Assembly: GCF_014898175.1 (NCBI RefSeq) | Contig: NZ_CP062948.1 | Coordinates: 310,001-374,000 of the forward strand | Direction of reading: 5' to 3' | Length of the DNA stretch: 64,000 nucleotides | Source: Bifidobacterium lemurum | GTDB taxonomy: Bacteria; Actinomycetota; Actinomycetes; Actinomycetales; Bifidobacteriaceae | In this document: positions 42,079-49,818 of the stretch, piece after piece | Layout: the number at the start of each line of letters is the position of its first letter | Numbering within the stretch: the stretch's first letter is position 1 | Made by a program: the position numbers and the translations under genes | Notes under the pieces: model-generated | Seen by the model: the letters and a program-made list of their open reading frames with translations, nothing else | Database searches by the model: none | What the model was told of the DNA's origin: nothing

Positions 42079-43089
42079 GTGCCCAATCGCATCACCCTGC
42101 ACACCATCGCCGAAGCGGCCAACGTTTCCGTAGCCACCGTGTCGAAAGCGCTTAACGACACCGGACAGCTTTCCGCGCATACACGTCGCGTGGTGCTGAA
42201 CACCGCCAAAGAACTCGGCTACGAGAAATCCAAAGGAGCCATCGCCCTACGCCACCAGTCGGGACTGATCGGTCTGGTGTCCGCGGATCTTGAAGGCCGA
42301 TTCTCCATGCCTGCGCTCATCGGCGCGGAGAACACCCTGGGAGCCTCCAATCACGCCGTGCTGCTCACCAACTCACGCGGCGATCCCAAACTGGAACGCG
42401 CCCATATCGATCAGCTCGCCGCGCGCGGCGTGGATGGGCTGCTGATTCTTGGAGGCGAAACCGACTCACGCCCACCCGTAAAACCCAATACGGCGCTCGG
42501 CATTCCCATCGTCTACGCTTACGCTCCATCCAATGATCCCGACGACTGCTCCGTGACATGCGACAATACGGCGGCGGGAGCCGCGGCGATCAACCATCTC
42601 ATCGACCGAGGCTGTTCCCGCATCGCGATCATATCCGGCCCTGAACACTATCTGGCCACCAAAGAGCGCATCGATGGCGCCATGGCAGCGCTGCGCAAAT
42701 CCGGCATGCGGCCCGCGGCTCCCACCCGCTACGGCAACTGGCATGAGTCATGGGGAAGAACGGCGGCTCGTCTTCTTTTGGATTCCGGCGCACGCTTCGA
42801 TGGCATCTATTGTCTGAACGACATGTTGGCCAGAGGCGCCATCGAAACCTTGCTGGCACGAGGACTGAAGGTTCCGCAGGATGTCGCGGTAGTGGGACAT
42901 GACAATTGGGCGGTCACCGCCACGGAATGCCAGGTTCCCATCACCTCGTTCGACAACAATCTCCAGGAGATCGGACGTCGCGCGGCGCGGCTCCTCCTCG
43001 ATTCCATTCGCGGCAACCGCCATCGTGGCGTCATGAAAATCGGTTGTTCGCTCATCGTGCGCGAATCGACCTTGACGAAACCCCGCTAG
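42079..43089 (+). CDS. LacI-family regulator of the arabinogalactan locus
   Basis: A 336-aa repressor with the N-terminal helix-turn-helix/hinge ([20 protein letters not shown], about 7-26) and a periplasmic-binding-like domain (DDCSVTCDNTAAGAAAINHL; ISGPEHYLATKERIDGAM; GIYCLNDMLARGAIETLL; VVGHDNWAVTATECQVP). It starts at a GTG (42079), placed just after an operator. It is divergent from the ABC operon and convergent with the GH36 gene, whose stop overlaps its own by 4 nt. The inducer is probably a sugar released from the imported oligosaccharide. Confidence 0.88.
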   Translation: MPNRITLHTIAEAANVSVATVSKALNDTGQLSAHTRRVVLNTAKELGYEKSKGAIALRHQSGLIGLVSADLEGRFSMPALIGAENTLGASNHAVLLTNSRGDPKLERAHIDQLAARGVDGLLILGGETDSRPPVKPNTALGIPIVYAYAPSNDPDDCSVTCDNTAAGAAAINHLIDRGCSRIAIISGPEHYLATKERIDGAMAALRKSGMRPAAPTRYGNWHESWGRTAARLLLDSGARFDGIYCLNDMLARGAIETLLARGLKVPQDVAVVGHDNWAVTATECQVPITSFDNNLQEIGRRAARLLLDSIRGNRHRGVMKIGCSLIVRESTLTKPR

Positions 43090-45203
43090 ACGAACGTGAG
43101 TCTGAACGTGCGGGAAACATACCCTCCCGCCGGCACATCCACCGACAGCGTTCCCGTGCCGGAATCCCAATCCGCACTCCAACGCGAGAACGTGGCGGAA
43201 GGCTCCGGGAACACCTGTTCGACCAGAGCGTCACGCGCGGACCAGCGTGGCATCGCAAGGTCCACCGCAGAACCTCCCCCATCACGATTCCACACAGTGA
43301 CCAGCGCCGTGGCCCCCGCGTCAAGACCGACCGCCACCACCGTATCCGTCCATTCGGGCAATCCCAATGGCCAGAACGGCCGAGCCTTACCGACCACCGG
43401 CTGCACATAACGTTTGTACGCGTCGATGCCCGCAGCGGTGAGCGCATGCTGTTCGGCATCCATGCGATTGATGTATCCAGACAGGAAGAACCGCCCCAAG
43501 AAGGTGGTGTTGATATTGAACGCGGCCTGTTCCAATGTCATATCCGCCTGTGGATACGCCCAGTTGGCGCTTTGCTCCGGCAGAGCCATCATCAATGCGG
43601 ACGAGGCGATGGCCGGATACAGACGATAATCCTGCTGGTCCGAGGTGGATTGCACCTGAAAACGGGAAAGCTGTGCGAAGTCCTCACGCATGCCTCCGGA
43701 CGAGCAGTTCTCCAAAATCACGTCGGGATGGCGACGGCGCACGTCATCCACCCACGCGCAGTACGCGCGGTTATGGCCCAGCAGGCCTTCGCCGGGGCTG
43801 TCCGCCCGATAATCGGTGCCCGCGCCAGGCGAGACATTGTAGTCCATCTTGAAATAGCCGATGCCATACTCATTGACCAGACGGTCAATCACCGCGTCGA
43901 GATGCGCACGTGCCGCACGATCACGCAAATCGAGAATATACCGGTCCTGCTCCACCACGCGCTGTCCATGACGTTGGAAGAACGCGGAATCAGGAAGCTT
44001 CCACGCCATCGGCGACTTCACGCCGATCACTTCCGGCTCCAGCCAGATACCCGGCACCATGCCCGCATCGCGAATGGCGTCGATCACTTCCACGATGCCC
44101 TTTTCGCCGGGGAAGCGCGTGGCGCTGGGAATCCATTCACCCACAGAAGGCCACCAATCACCGGAATCGTCATACCAGCCACAGTCGATGACGAAGATCT
44201 CGACGCCGATCTCGCCGGCCGCCTTGATCAGGGGTAGCTCCTTGGCTGTGGTCGGATCGCCGTAGAGCGTGTTCATATAGTCGTTGAACACCACGCGTGG
44301 CTCGTCGTTGTCACGGTGCGGCGAACGCATGGCACGACGATAATCGGTGACGTTGGCGATGACCGCGTCGAAATCGCAGCCCACCGTGAACGATACCGGC
44401 ACGGCGGTGAAGGACTCACCTTGGCGGAGCACCCGTTCCCAATTATGGTTCTCGCTGGTGGGACCTGCGAGCGCGATGACGCCGTCAACGGTGTCGTCCT
44501 GAACATCCCAACGCCACGCGCCGTTATGCTCGATCTGGAACAGCCACGTCAAACCCAGTTCGCGCGATTCAAGAATCCCCAAAGGCGCGAACCGACCGGT
44601 GGACCATGTGCCGGACGAGATGACCGCATGTTGCTGGCGGGGATCGACGTTGGTAAGTTCCTGTCCGATGGCCGGCAGCAGATCCGCTATCGGCGTGGTG
44701 CGCCAGCGGCCTTCGGCCAGCCAGTCGTATGCGCCTTCGGTCAGATTCCACGAGCGCATATCCGCGCCGCCCCCTTGCGGCGCTCCGAAGGAGGAAGTCC
44801 AGCTGGTGATGGAGTCCAGTATCACCGGCTCGACGGAGTTTTCGTTGACGACGGTGGTTTCGGTACGCACCATGGCAGCCGACCCGTCGACTTCGTATCG
44901 CACGAAGACCGCGATGCCGTGGTCCGGCGCGGCAAGCTCGATGGTGAGCGCTTTGCGGGAGCCGTTGGATTCCTCACGATGCCGCCGATATCGCAACGTC
45001 TGCCCCAGTACGGTGTGGGTGAGTTTGTTGCACGACAGACGATGGCCGTCACCCACCGTATTGATCTCCACAATCGGAACCCGGTGAGGGAACACGACTT
45101 CGATTCCCTTCATGACGATTGACGGCACCGTGACCGGCGATTCAGCATCATACGAGAAAGCCATCGCCACGCTACCGGCATTCCAAGTGAAAGTCTGGGC
45201 CAT
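43086..45203 (-). CDS. GH36 alpha-galactosidase
   Basis: A 705-aa cytosolic retaining enzyme. Landmarks: N-terminal beta-supersandwich, IFVIDCGWYDDSGDWWPSVG (about 336-355), IWLEPEVIG, nucleophile aspartate in GYFKMDYNVSPG (D454), and acid/base aspartate in NCSSGGMREDFAQ (D508). The start at 45203 has GGGAG 7 nt upstream; the ATG 18 nt earlier lacks a site. No signal peptide. Given its neighbours, the substrate is likely alpha-galactosyl-L-arabinose rather than raffinose. A LacI-type operator lies about 100 bp upstream. Confidence 0.9.
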   Translation of the reverse strand: MAQTFTWNAGSVAMAFSYDAESPVTVPSIVMKGIEVVFPHRVPIVEINTVGDGHRLSCNKLTHTVLGQTLRYRRHREESNGSRKALTIELAAPDHGIAVFVRYEVDGSAAMVRTETTVVNENSVEPVILDSITSWTSSFGAPQGGGADMRSWNLTEGAYDWLAEGRWRTTPIADLLPAIGQELTNVDPRQQHAVISSGTWSTGRFAPLGILESRELGLTWLFQIEHNGAWRWDVQDDTVDGVIALAGPTSENHNWERVLRQGESFTAVPVSFTVGCDFDAVIANVTDYRRAMRSPHRDNDEPRVVFNDYMNTLYGDPTTAKELPLIKAAGEIGVEIFVIDCGWYDDSGDWWPSVGEWIPSATRFPGEKGIVEVIDAIRDAGMVPGIWLEPEVIGVKSPMAWKLPDSAFFQRHGQRVVEQDRYILDLRDRAARAHLDAVIDRLVNEYGIGYFKMDYNVSPGAGTDYRADSPGEGLLGHNRAYCAWVDDVRRRHPDVILENCSSGGMREDFAQLSRFQVQSTSDQQDYRLYPAIASSALMMALPEQSANWAYPQADMTLEQAAFNINTTFLGRFFLSGYINRMDAEQHALTAAGIDAYKRYVQPVVGKARPFWPLGLPEWTDTVVAVGLDAGATALVTVWNRDGGGSAVDLAMPRWSARDALVEQVFPEPSATFSRWSADWDSGTGTLSVDVPAGGYVSRTFRLTFV

Positions 45204-45307
45204 CGTCGCTCCCTTCCGCATGACGCACCGCCATGCGTACGTTCGATTGGGGGTATTCGCTCAGCCTATCGGCAGAACAATCCGGATGGGACGCTTCTTT
45301 CCGCACA

Positions 45308-45321
45308 CGGAAAACTTTCCG
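45308..45321 (-). promoter_or_regulatory. LacI operator before the alpha-galactosidase gene
   Basis: CGGAAAACTTTCCG, a 14-bp dyad matching the one at 42054 in 12 positions. It places the GH36 gene under the same regulator as the importer operon. Confidence 0.6.
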
Positions 45322-45363
45322 TAAATGCTCGGCCGCATACAAACCATATAGATCGCCTGCAAG

Positions 45364-45418
45364 TACCGTTCTTACGATTAACTTGTTCATAAGCAAGTTA
45401 ATCGTAAGCACGGTATAA
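45364..45418 (+). promoter_or_regulatory. Large inverted repeat overlapping the promoter of the AAA+ ATPase gene
   Basis: CTTACGATTAACTTG (45371-45385) pairs exactly with CAAGTTAATCGTAAG (45394-45408) around an 8-nt spacer. After one mismatch, TACCGT (45364-45369) and ACGGTA (45410-45415) extend the arms to 22 positions. The -10 box TATAAT (45413-45418) overlaps the right arm. The whole is about 52 bp, well beyond a typical operator. Confidence 0.75.
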
Positions 45419-45468
45419 TATTGATTATCGCACGCAACATTACGGTTTCCACGGCAAAGGCACCACCT

Positions 45469-46899
45469 ATGACATTCGTCGGACGAGAAGAGGAGCTGGC
45501 GGCCCTCAACGAACTCATCGATAAGAACAGCTTCCAGATGGCGGTCATCTATGGCCGGCGGCGCGTGGGTAAGACCGCCCTCATCTCACACGTATGCGCC
45601 ATGAGTTCCCAGCGGGCGCTCATGTTCACCGCGCGAGAACAAAGCTCGGCCAACAATCTGGCCGATTTCTCCCAAGCCATATACGAATTCTTCGGCATCC
45701 CCGCCTCGGCCGGAGCCATCGGCAACTGGCTTGACGCCTTCGTCTTCATCGCCGAACAAGCGCAAGCGGACGCGGAGCATCCGTTCATTCTCGTCTTCGA
45801 CGAGTTCCCATACGCGGCCGCGACGGAGAAAGCCCTGCCCTCCATCCTGCAGATCGCCATAGACCACTCGTTCAAGCAGACCAACATCACACTGATTCTG
45901 TGCGGCAGCAACGAGGGGTTCATGGAAAGCGACGTGCTCGGCGCGAAAAGCCCGCTTTACGGCCGCCGCACCGCGCAAATCAGACTGAAACCTTTCGACC
46001 TGTTCACTGCGACGAAGCTTATGCCATCACAGAGTACCTGGGAGGATCAGATCCACTACTACGCCGCTCTGGGAGGAACCCCCTATTATCTCGAGCAACT
46101 CGACGATGCGAAAACATTCAGCGAGAACATCGCGGCGTTATGCTTCCGCACCTCAGGGATCCTCTATGAGGAACCAGCCATGCTGATGCGCCAGGAACTC
46201 AGGGAGCCCGCTCTCTACAATTCCATACTCAACGCGATAGGCGCAAGTCGAACACGCCCCAAGGAAATCGCCGAAAAAGCCGGAGTCGACGCCAATACCG
46301 TCGGCGCATATCTGAAAACGCTCTCCGCCCTTGGCGTGATCCAGCGAACGGTGCCTTTCGGAGAGGACGCATCGCGATCCAGAAAAGGACTGTGGACGTT
46401 CAAAGACCCGTTCTTCGACTTCTGGTACCACTTCGTCAGCCCCTATGTTCCGCTGATCGAAAGCGGCACCGCATCCGGTGCCGTACGATACGCCACCTCC
46501 GGAGGAGTGTTCGAAACCCATGTCGGCACTCAATTCGAAAGCCTGTGCATGCAATGGCTGTTGCGTGAATGCCGCGAAGGACGATTGGACTTCCAGCCCA
46601 CGGCCTTCGGCAAATGGTGGGGAAACGATCCCGTGGCGCGCGAGCAGACGGATATCGACATCGTCATGACCGATTCGTTCGACCACAAGATGCTGTTGGG
46701 CGAATGCAAGTGGCGCAACACCTTCGACGAATCCGAAGCGATCGACAAACTCAAGCGCCGCACCGCGCTTATCGATTTCAAAGGCGAGACAGCCTACTAC
46801 CTGTTCAGCAAGCAACGCGCGTCCGAAGGCACCCGCGCGAAAGCGAACGGCGACCCCTCGCTCACCCTCGTCGACGCGCAGACCATGCTGGAGGGATGA
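45469..46899 (+). CDS. AAA+ ATPase with C-terminal PD-(D/E)XK-like (DUF234) domain
   Basis: A 476-aa protein starting MTFVGREEELAALNEL. Walker A is YGRRRVGKTALISHV (about 25-39), Walker B is LVFDEFPYAA (about 110-119), and sensor 1 LILCGSNEGFM. A winged-helix region (TRPKEIAEKAGVDANTVGAY) follows at about 266-285. The C-terminus (about 360-476) has DIDIVMTD and LLGECKW, the D and E-X-K parts of a nuclease-like fold. Archaeal-type ATPases of this kind are common, poorly understood and often carried on accessory DNA; regulation, DNA processing or defence are all possible. It stands alone between two glycan loci. Confidence 0.8.
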   Translation: MTFVGREEELAALNELIDKNSFQMAVIYGRRRVGKTALISHVCAMSSQRALMFTAREQSSANNLADFSQAIYEFFGIPASAGAIGNWLDAFVFIAEQAQADAEHPFILVFDEFPYAAATEKALPSILQIAIDHSFKQTNITLILCGSNEGFMESDVLGAKSPLYGRRTAQIRLKPFDLFTATKLMPSQSTWEDQIHYYAALGGTPYYLEQLDDAKTFSENIAALCFRTSGILYEEPAMLMRQELREPALYNSILNAIGASRTRPKEIAEKAGVDANTVGAYLKTLSALGVIQRTVPFGEDASRSRKGLWTFKDPFFDFWYHFVSPYVPLIESGTASGAVRYATSGGVFETHVGTQFESLCMQWLLRECREGRLDFQPTAFGKWWGNDPVAREQTDIDIVMTDSFDHKMLLGECKWRNTFDESEAIDKLKRRTALIDFKGETAYYLFSKQRASEGTRAKANGDPSLTLVDAQTMLEG

Positions 46900-47190
46900 A
46901 CCACATCCGTCATGCGACACGGAACGCGACGGCGCGTCGCCATCGGCCCGTCGAAGTAGATACGGCTGACGGCAACGCGCCTTCCTTAGGTTTTTGTCAA
47001 CATCCCATGAATGTTCGTCAGGTTTTTGCACGGCACGCCGAAATCTTCCTTAGGAAAATTGCAATCTCATGAGCGCCCCGGCAAACTTCATCCCTCCCGA
47101 ACTGCGATAACGACCATCATGATTCCCTTTGAAGTATGAATCAGCAGTCCGGGCACAAGCTCGAGGGGGCGGAGGACAACCGCAAACACA
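46900..47190. other. Intergenic stretch between the ATPase and esterase genes
   Basis: No gene seen. CTTCCTTAGG occurs twice (near 46983 and 47045), and AGGTTTTTG twice between them. It ends at the 3' end of the leftward esterase gene, so it separates two convergent units. No clear terminator was found. Confidence 0.35.
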
Positions 47191-48618
47191 TCAAACATGT
47201 CGCTTGGAACCGACGGACAACGTTTTCGAGAACACCATCGGCCCCATGGAATCGGTTGTGGACTTTTCCCATTGCGGCAACGGGTCACCATCCATATCCG
47301 AACCATTGGGGTCTCCCGAAAGAGCGAAATTCGCCCAATACGAGCACATCATGCGCGCAAGATCATAATGCCAACCGACAAATGGACGCCAGCACTTCGA
47401 AAGCGTCCCGAAACTAAACCACAAGTCGCTCGAATGGAACGCCCCCGCATCGTCGCCGGGCATAGGAACGTCGAAACGATAATAGAACGGCTCTTTGCCT
47501 CCGGCTTCCACCCATAAACGTCCAAGTTCCCGATTGCCTTCCTCGCCTGCGGCGACAAACACCCCATCCCGCTCTTCGTTGAATTCGTTGGTGGTGTTTC
47601 CGAAAAGCAAATCGACATCGACGCACGCGCCGGATTCGATGGTCTTCGCATACTGATCGGTCAGGAAACGGCCGTCGACGCATGGAATCCAATTCTCCAC
47701 CATGGGCCAGCCGCCATTCGACCCCTCAGGAGAGGAAAGGGATTCCGCCGCCGCAAGCACATCACGGGCCGGTATCGCACGAGCCTCATCCAATGAACCC
47801 ACACCAAGATGACGCAGGAATCGCTCACCGTTGCGTTGAGCCTCTTCCAACGACCATATATGGGCGTTGAACACCCCGACGCCTCCGCTGCTTTGTATGA
47901 TGGCACGGTCGAACAAACCTCGTCTCATAGGCGAGCACATCTGCGCGAGCACGCTTGCGCCTCCCGCGGACTGCCCGAACACCGTGATGTTGGCCGGATC
48001 CCCTCCGAACGCCGCAATATTGTCATGAACCCACTGAATGCCCATGCGCTGATCAAGAAATCCGAAATTCGCGCAGGCATCGCCCAGCCGCTCATCCCGG
48101 ACTTCCATCTCCAAATCAGCGTGAGAGAAGAATCCGAATACATTAAGGCGGTAGGCCAGACTGACCACCACAACGCCACGTCGCGCCAACTGGTACCCAT
48201 CAAATTCTTTCTCCGCGACGCTTCCGCACTGGAAGGCACCACCATGAATCCACACCATCACCGGCAAGCCTTTTGCATTCGCCGTCGGGACGACACGGGT
48301 CTGATCGCCGACGCCACGAAGCGATGGCGTCCAAATATTGAGGTAGAGGCAATCTTCGGACATTGGAGCGTCCGCATCCATCTGCCACTCTTTGCCGTAG
48401 AAATCGTCCGGGGATCCCAGCGGTTGCATCGCCATCGGCGCGAACGTATGGGCGCAACGCACTTCCCGCCAAGGAGAGACTGGCTGCGGAGGTTTCCAAC
48501 GCAGATTTCCCACAGGCGGCGCAGCAAAAGGAACACCTCGGAACACAGTGACGCATGGATCGGACTCGGCTAGCCCTTCAACCGGACCACAACCGGTACG
48601 CACAAGACGGATAACCAT
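47191..48618 (-). CDS. Type B carboxylesterase
   Basis: A 475-aa alpha/beta hydrolase. Nucleophile elbow TVFGQSAGGASVLAQ, oxyanion segment VWIHGGAFQCG, SEDCLYLNIWTP and FRGVPFAAPPVG are all of the carboxylesterase type B family. Glutamate of the triad is likely in FGNTTNEFNEE and histidine in RPFVGWHYDLARM. No signal peptide. As the last gene of the xylo-oligosaccharide operon it probably removes an ester group such as acetyl or a hydroxycinnamoyl from imported oligosaccharides. Confidence 0.82.
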   Translation of the reverse strand: MVIRLVRTGCGPVEGLAESDPCVTVFRGVPFAAPPVGNLRWKPPQPVSPWREVRCAHTFAPMAMQPLGSPDDFYGKEWQMDADAPMSEDCLYLNIWTPSLRGVGDQTRVVPTANAKGLPVMVWIHGGAFQCGSVAEKEFDGYQLARRGVVVVSLAYRLNVFGFFSHADLEMEVRDERLGDACANFGFLDQRMGIQWVHDNIAAFGGDPANITVFGQSAGGASVLAQMCSPMRRGLFDRAIIQSSGGVGVFNAHIWSLEEAQRNGERFLRHLGVGSLDEARAIPARDVLAAAESLSSPEGSNGGWPMVENWIPCVDGRFLTDQYAKTIESGACVDVDLLFGNTTNEFNEERDGVFVAAGEEGNRELGRLWVEAGGKEPFYYRFDVPMPGDDAGAFHSSDLWFSFGTLSKCWRPFVGWHYDLARMMCSYWANFALSGDPNGSDMDGDPLPQWEKSTTDSMGPMVFSKTLSVGSKRHV

Positions 48619-48675
48619 GGAATTCCTCAGTTTTTACATATCACAGTGAATCATCGACGAACCGCAAAGCCGTCT

Positions 48676-49818
48676 TCACCATGCATGACGATATTCGCCG
48701 CTCAACGCCAACATCGCGAAGGCGTAGAGGAAGTTGTCGTAGTAGCGGCGGGAACCCACGCGCATCGGGATGTTCCAGAACATGTCCACCCAGATGCGGG
48801 CGTTCTCGCGCGCGTCAGGCATATCGGAATGCCACGAGGCCAGCGAGCCCTCGGCCGTGGCGGCGATGAATCCCACCGGATGCAGCACCGTCTCGTCCAC
48901 AGCCGTGCCGTCGACCGCGTACACGCTGGTGCGGTCATGGGTCAGGAAGAACCGCTGCAGCGCCGCGACACGGTCGCTCAGAGCGGGAACCGGTCCGCGC
49001 CACATAGCGTCCAATCCGATATTGCCCGCGGTGCGATAGGCGTCGGAATAGAAGTTCCAATGTCCACGCTCGCACACATGGGGAGACCCGTCGTAGTTCG
49101 AGTATTCGGGGTTCAGTCCGGTACGCCCGTCGCACGCTTTCACCAGATAGTCGCGGCTGGCGCGGGCCGCCGCCTTCCAGAACGCGCGGTCCTCTTCATC
49201 GGCCTCTTCGGCGAACACCTCATAGAAATGCGGCAGATGGTACGAGGGGTCCGTCCATTCGGTTTCGGGAATGAATTTGATGAGCTTGTTGTCCGGATTC
49301 CACATCGGCTCGCCCGCGAAGTCCGCGCCGCGATCCGATTCGCCTTTGTGCACGCAGTAGCGCAGAATCTCCCGGGCCTGCGCCGCGTACGCGAAAACGC
49401 CGCTTCCATCTCCCCAGCGCCTGGACGCCAAGAACAACGCCATCGCGAAATATTCCTCGCCGTCGGGCGCGGGACCGTCCGCGTTCGGCACGCCGTCGGG
49501 GCGCACCGACCATGCGAAATAATGAGCGTGATGCCCTTGCGGCATATACATGTACCGCATCACCCAGCCCCAGAGTTTGTCGAACACGTCCCGACGGTCG
49601 TACTGCACGGCGAGCATCATCGCGTAGCTCATGCCTTCGGTGCGCACATCGTGGTTTCCGGTGTCCATCACATAGCCCAGTCCGGTCTCGTTCTCCCAAT
49701 AGAACCGGTTCGGTCCTTCGAAGATCTCATACCAGACCTGCGCCACGCGACGGTCGATGGCCTCCCGTCCGTAACCGCACCGCTCCAACAGCGACGCGTC
49801 CGCGTTCCATTCGATCAT
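48676..49818 (-). CDS. GH8 reducing-end xylose-releasing exo-oligoxylanase
   Basis: A 380-aa cytosolic enzyme that splits xylose from the reducing end of xylo-oligosaccharides. Key residues correspond to those of the Bacillus halodurans enzyme: acid in VRTEGMSYAMML (E61), DGPAPDGEEYF (D119) and base in FYSDAYRTAGNI (D259). HYFAWSVRPDG and MWNPDNKLIKFIP are also family-typical. The start at 49818 overlaps the stop of the 684-aa gene (ATGA). It works with the GH120 and GH43 enzymes of this operon. Confidence 0.9.
   Translation of the reverse strand: MIEWNADASLLERCGYGREAIDRRVAQVWYEIFEGPNRFYWENETGLGYVMDTGNHDVRTEGMSYAMMLAVQYDRRDVFDKLWGWVMRYMYMPQGHHAHYFAWSVRPDGVPNADGPAPDGEEYFAMALFLASRRWGDGSGVFAYAAQAREILRYCVHKGESDRGADFAGEPMWNPDNKLIKFIPETEWTDPSYHLPHFYEVFAEEADEEDRAFWKAAARASRDYLVKACDGRTGLNPEYSNYDGSPHVCERGHWNFYSDAYRTAGNIGLDAMWRGPVPALSDRVAALQRFFLTHDRTSVYAVDGTAVDETVLHPVGFIAATAEGSLASWHSDMPDARENARIWVDMFWNIPMRVGSRRYYDNFLYAFAMLALSGEYRHAW

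Noticed and set aside
47088..47306. Frameshifted continuation of the esterase gene
   Set aside because: The esterase ends naturally for its family and the other frame has no family-like sequence.
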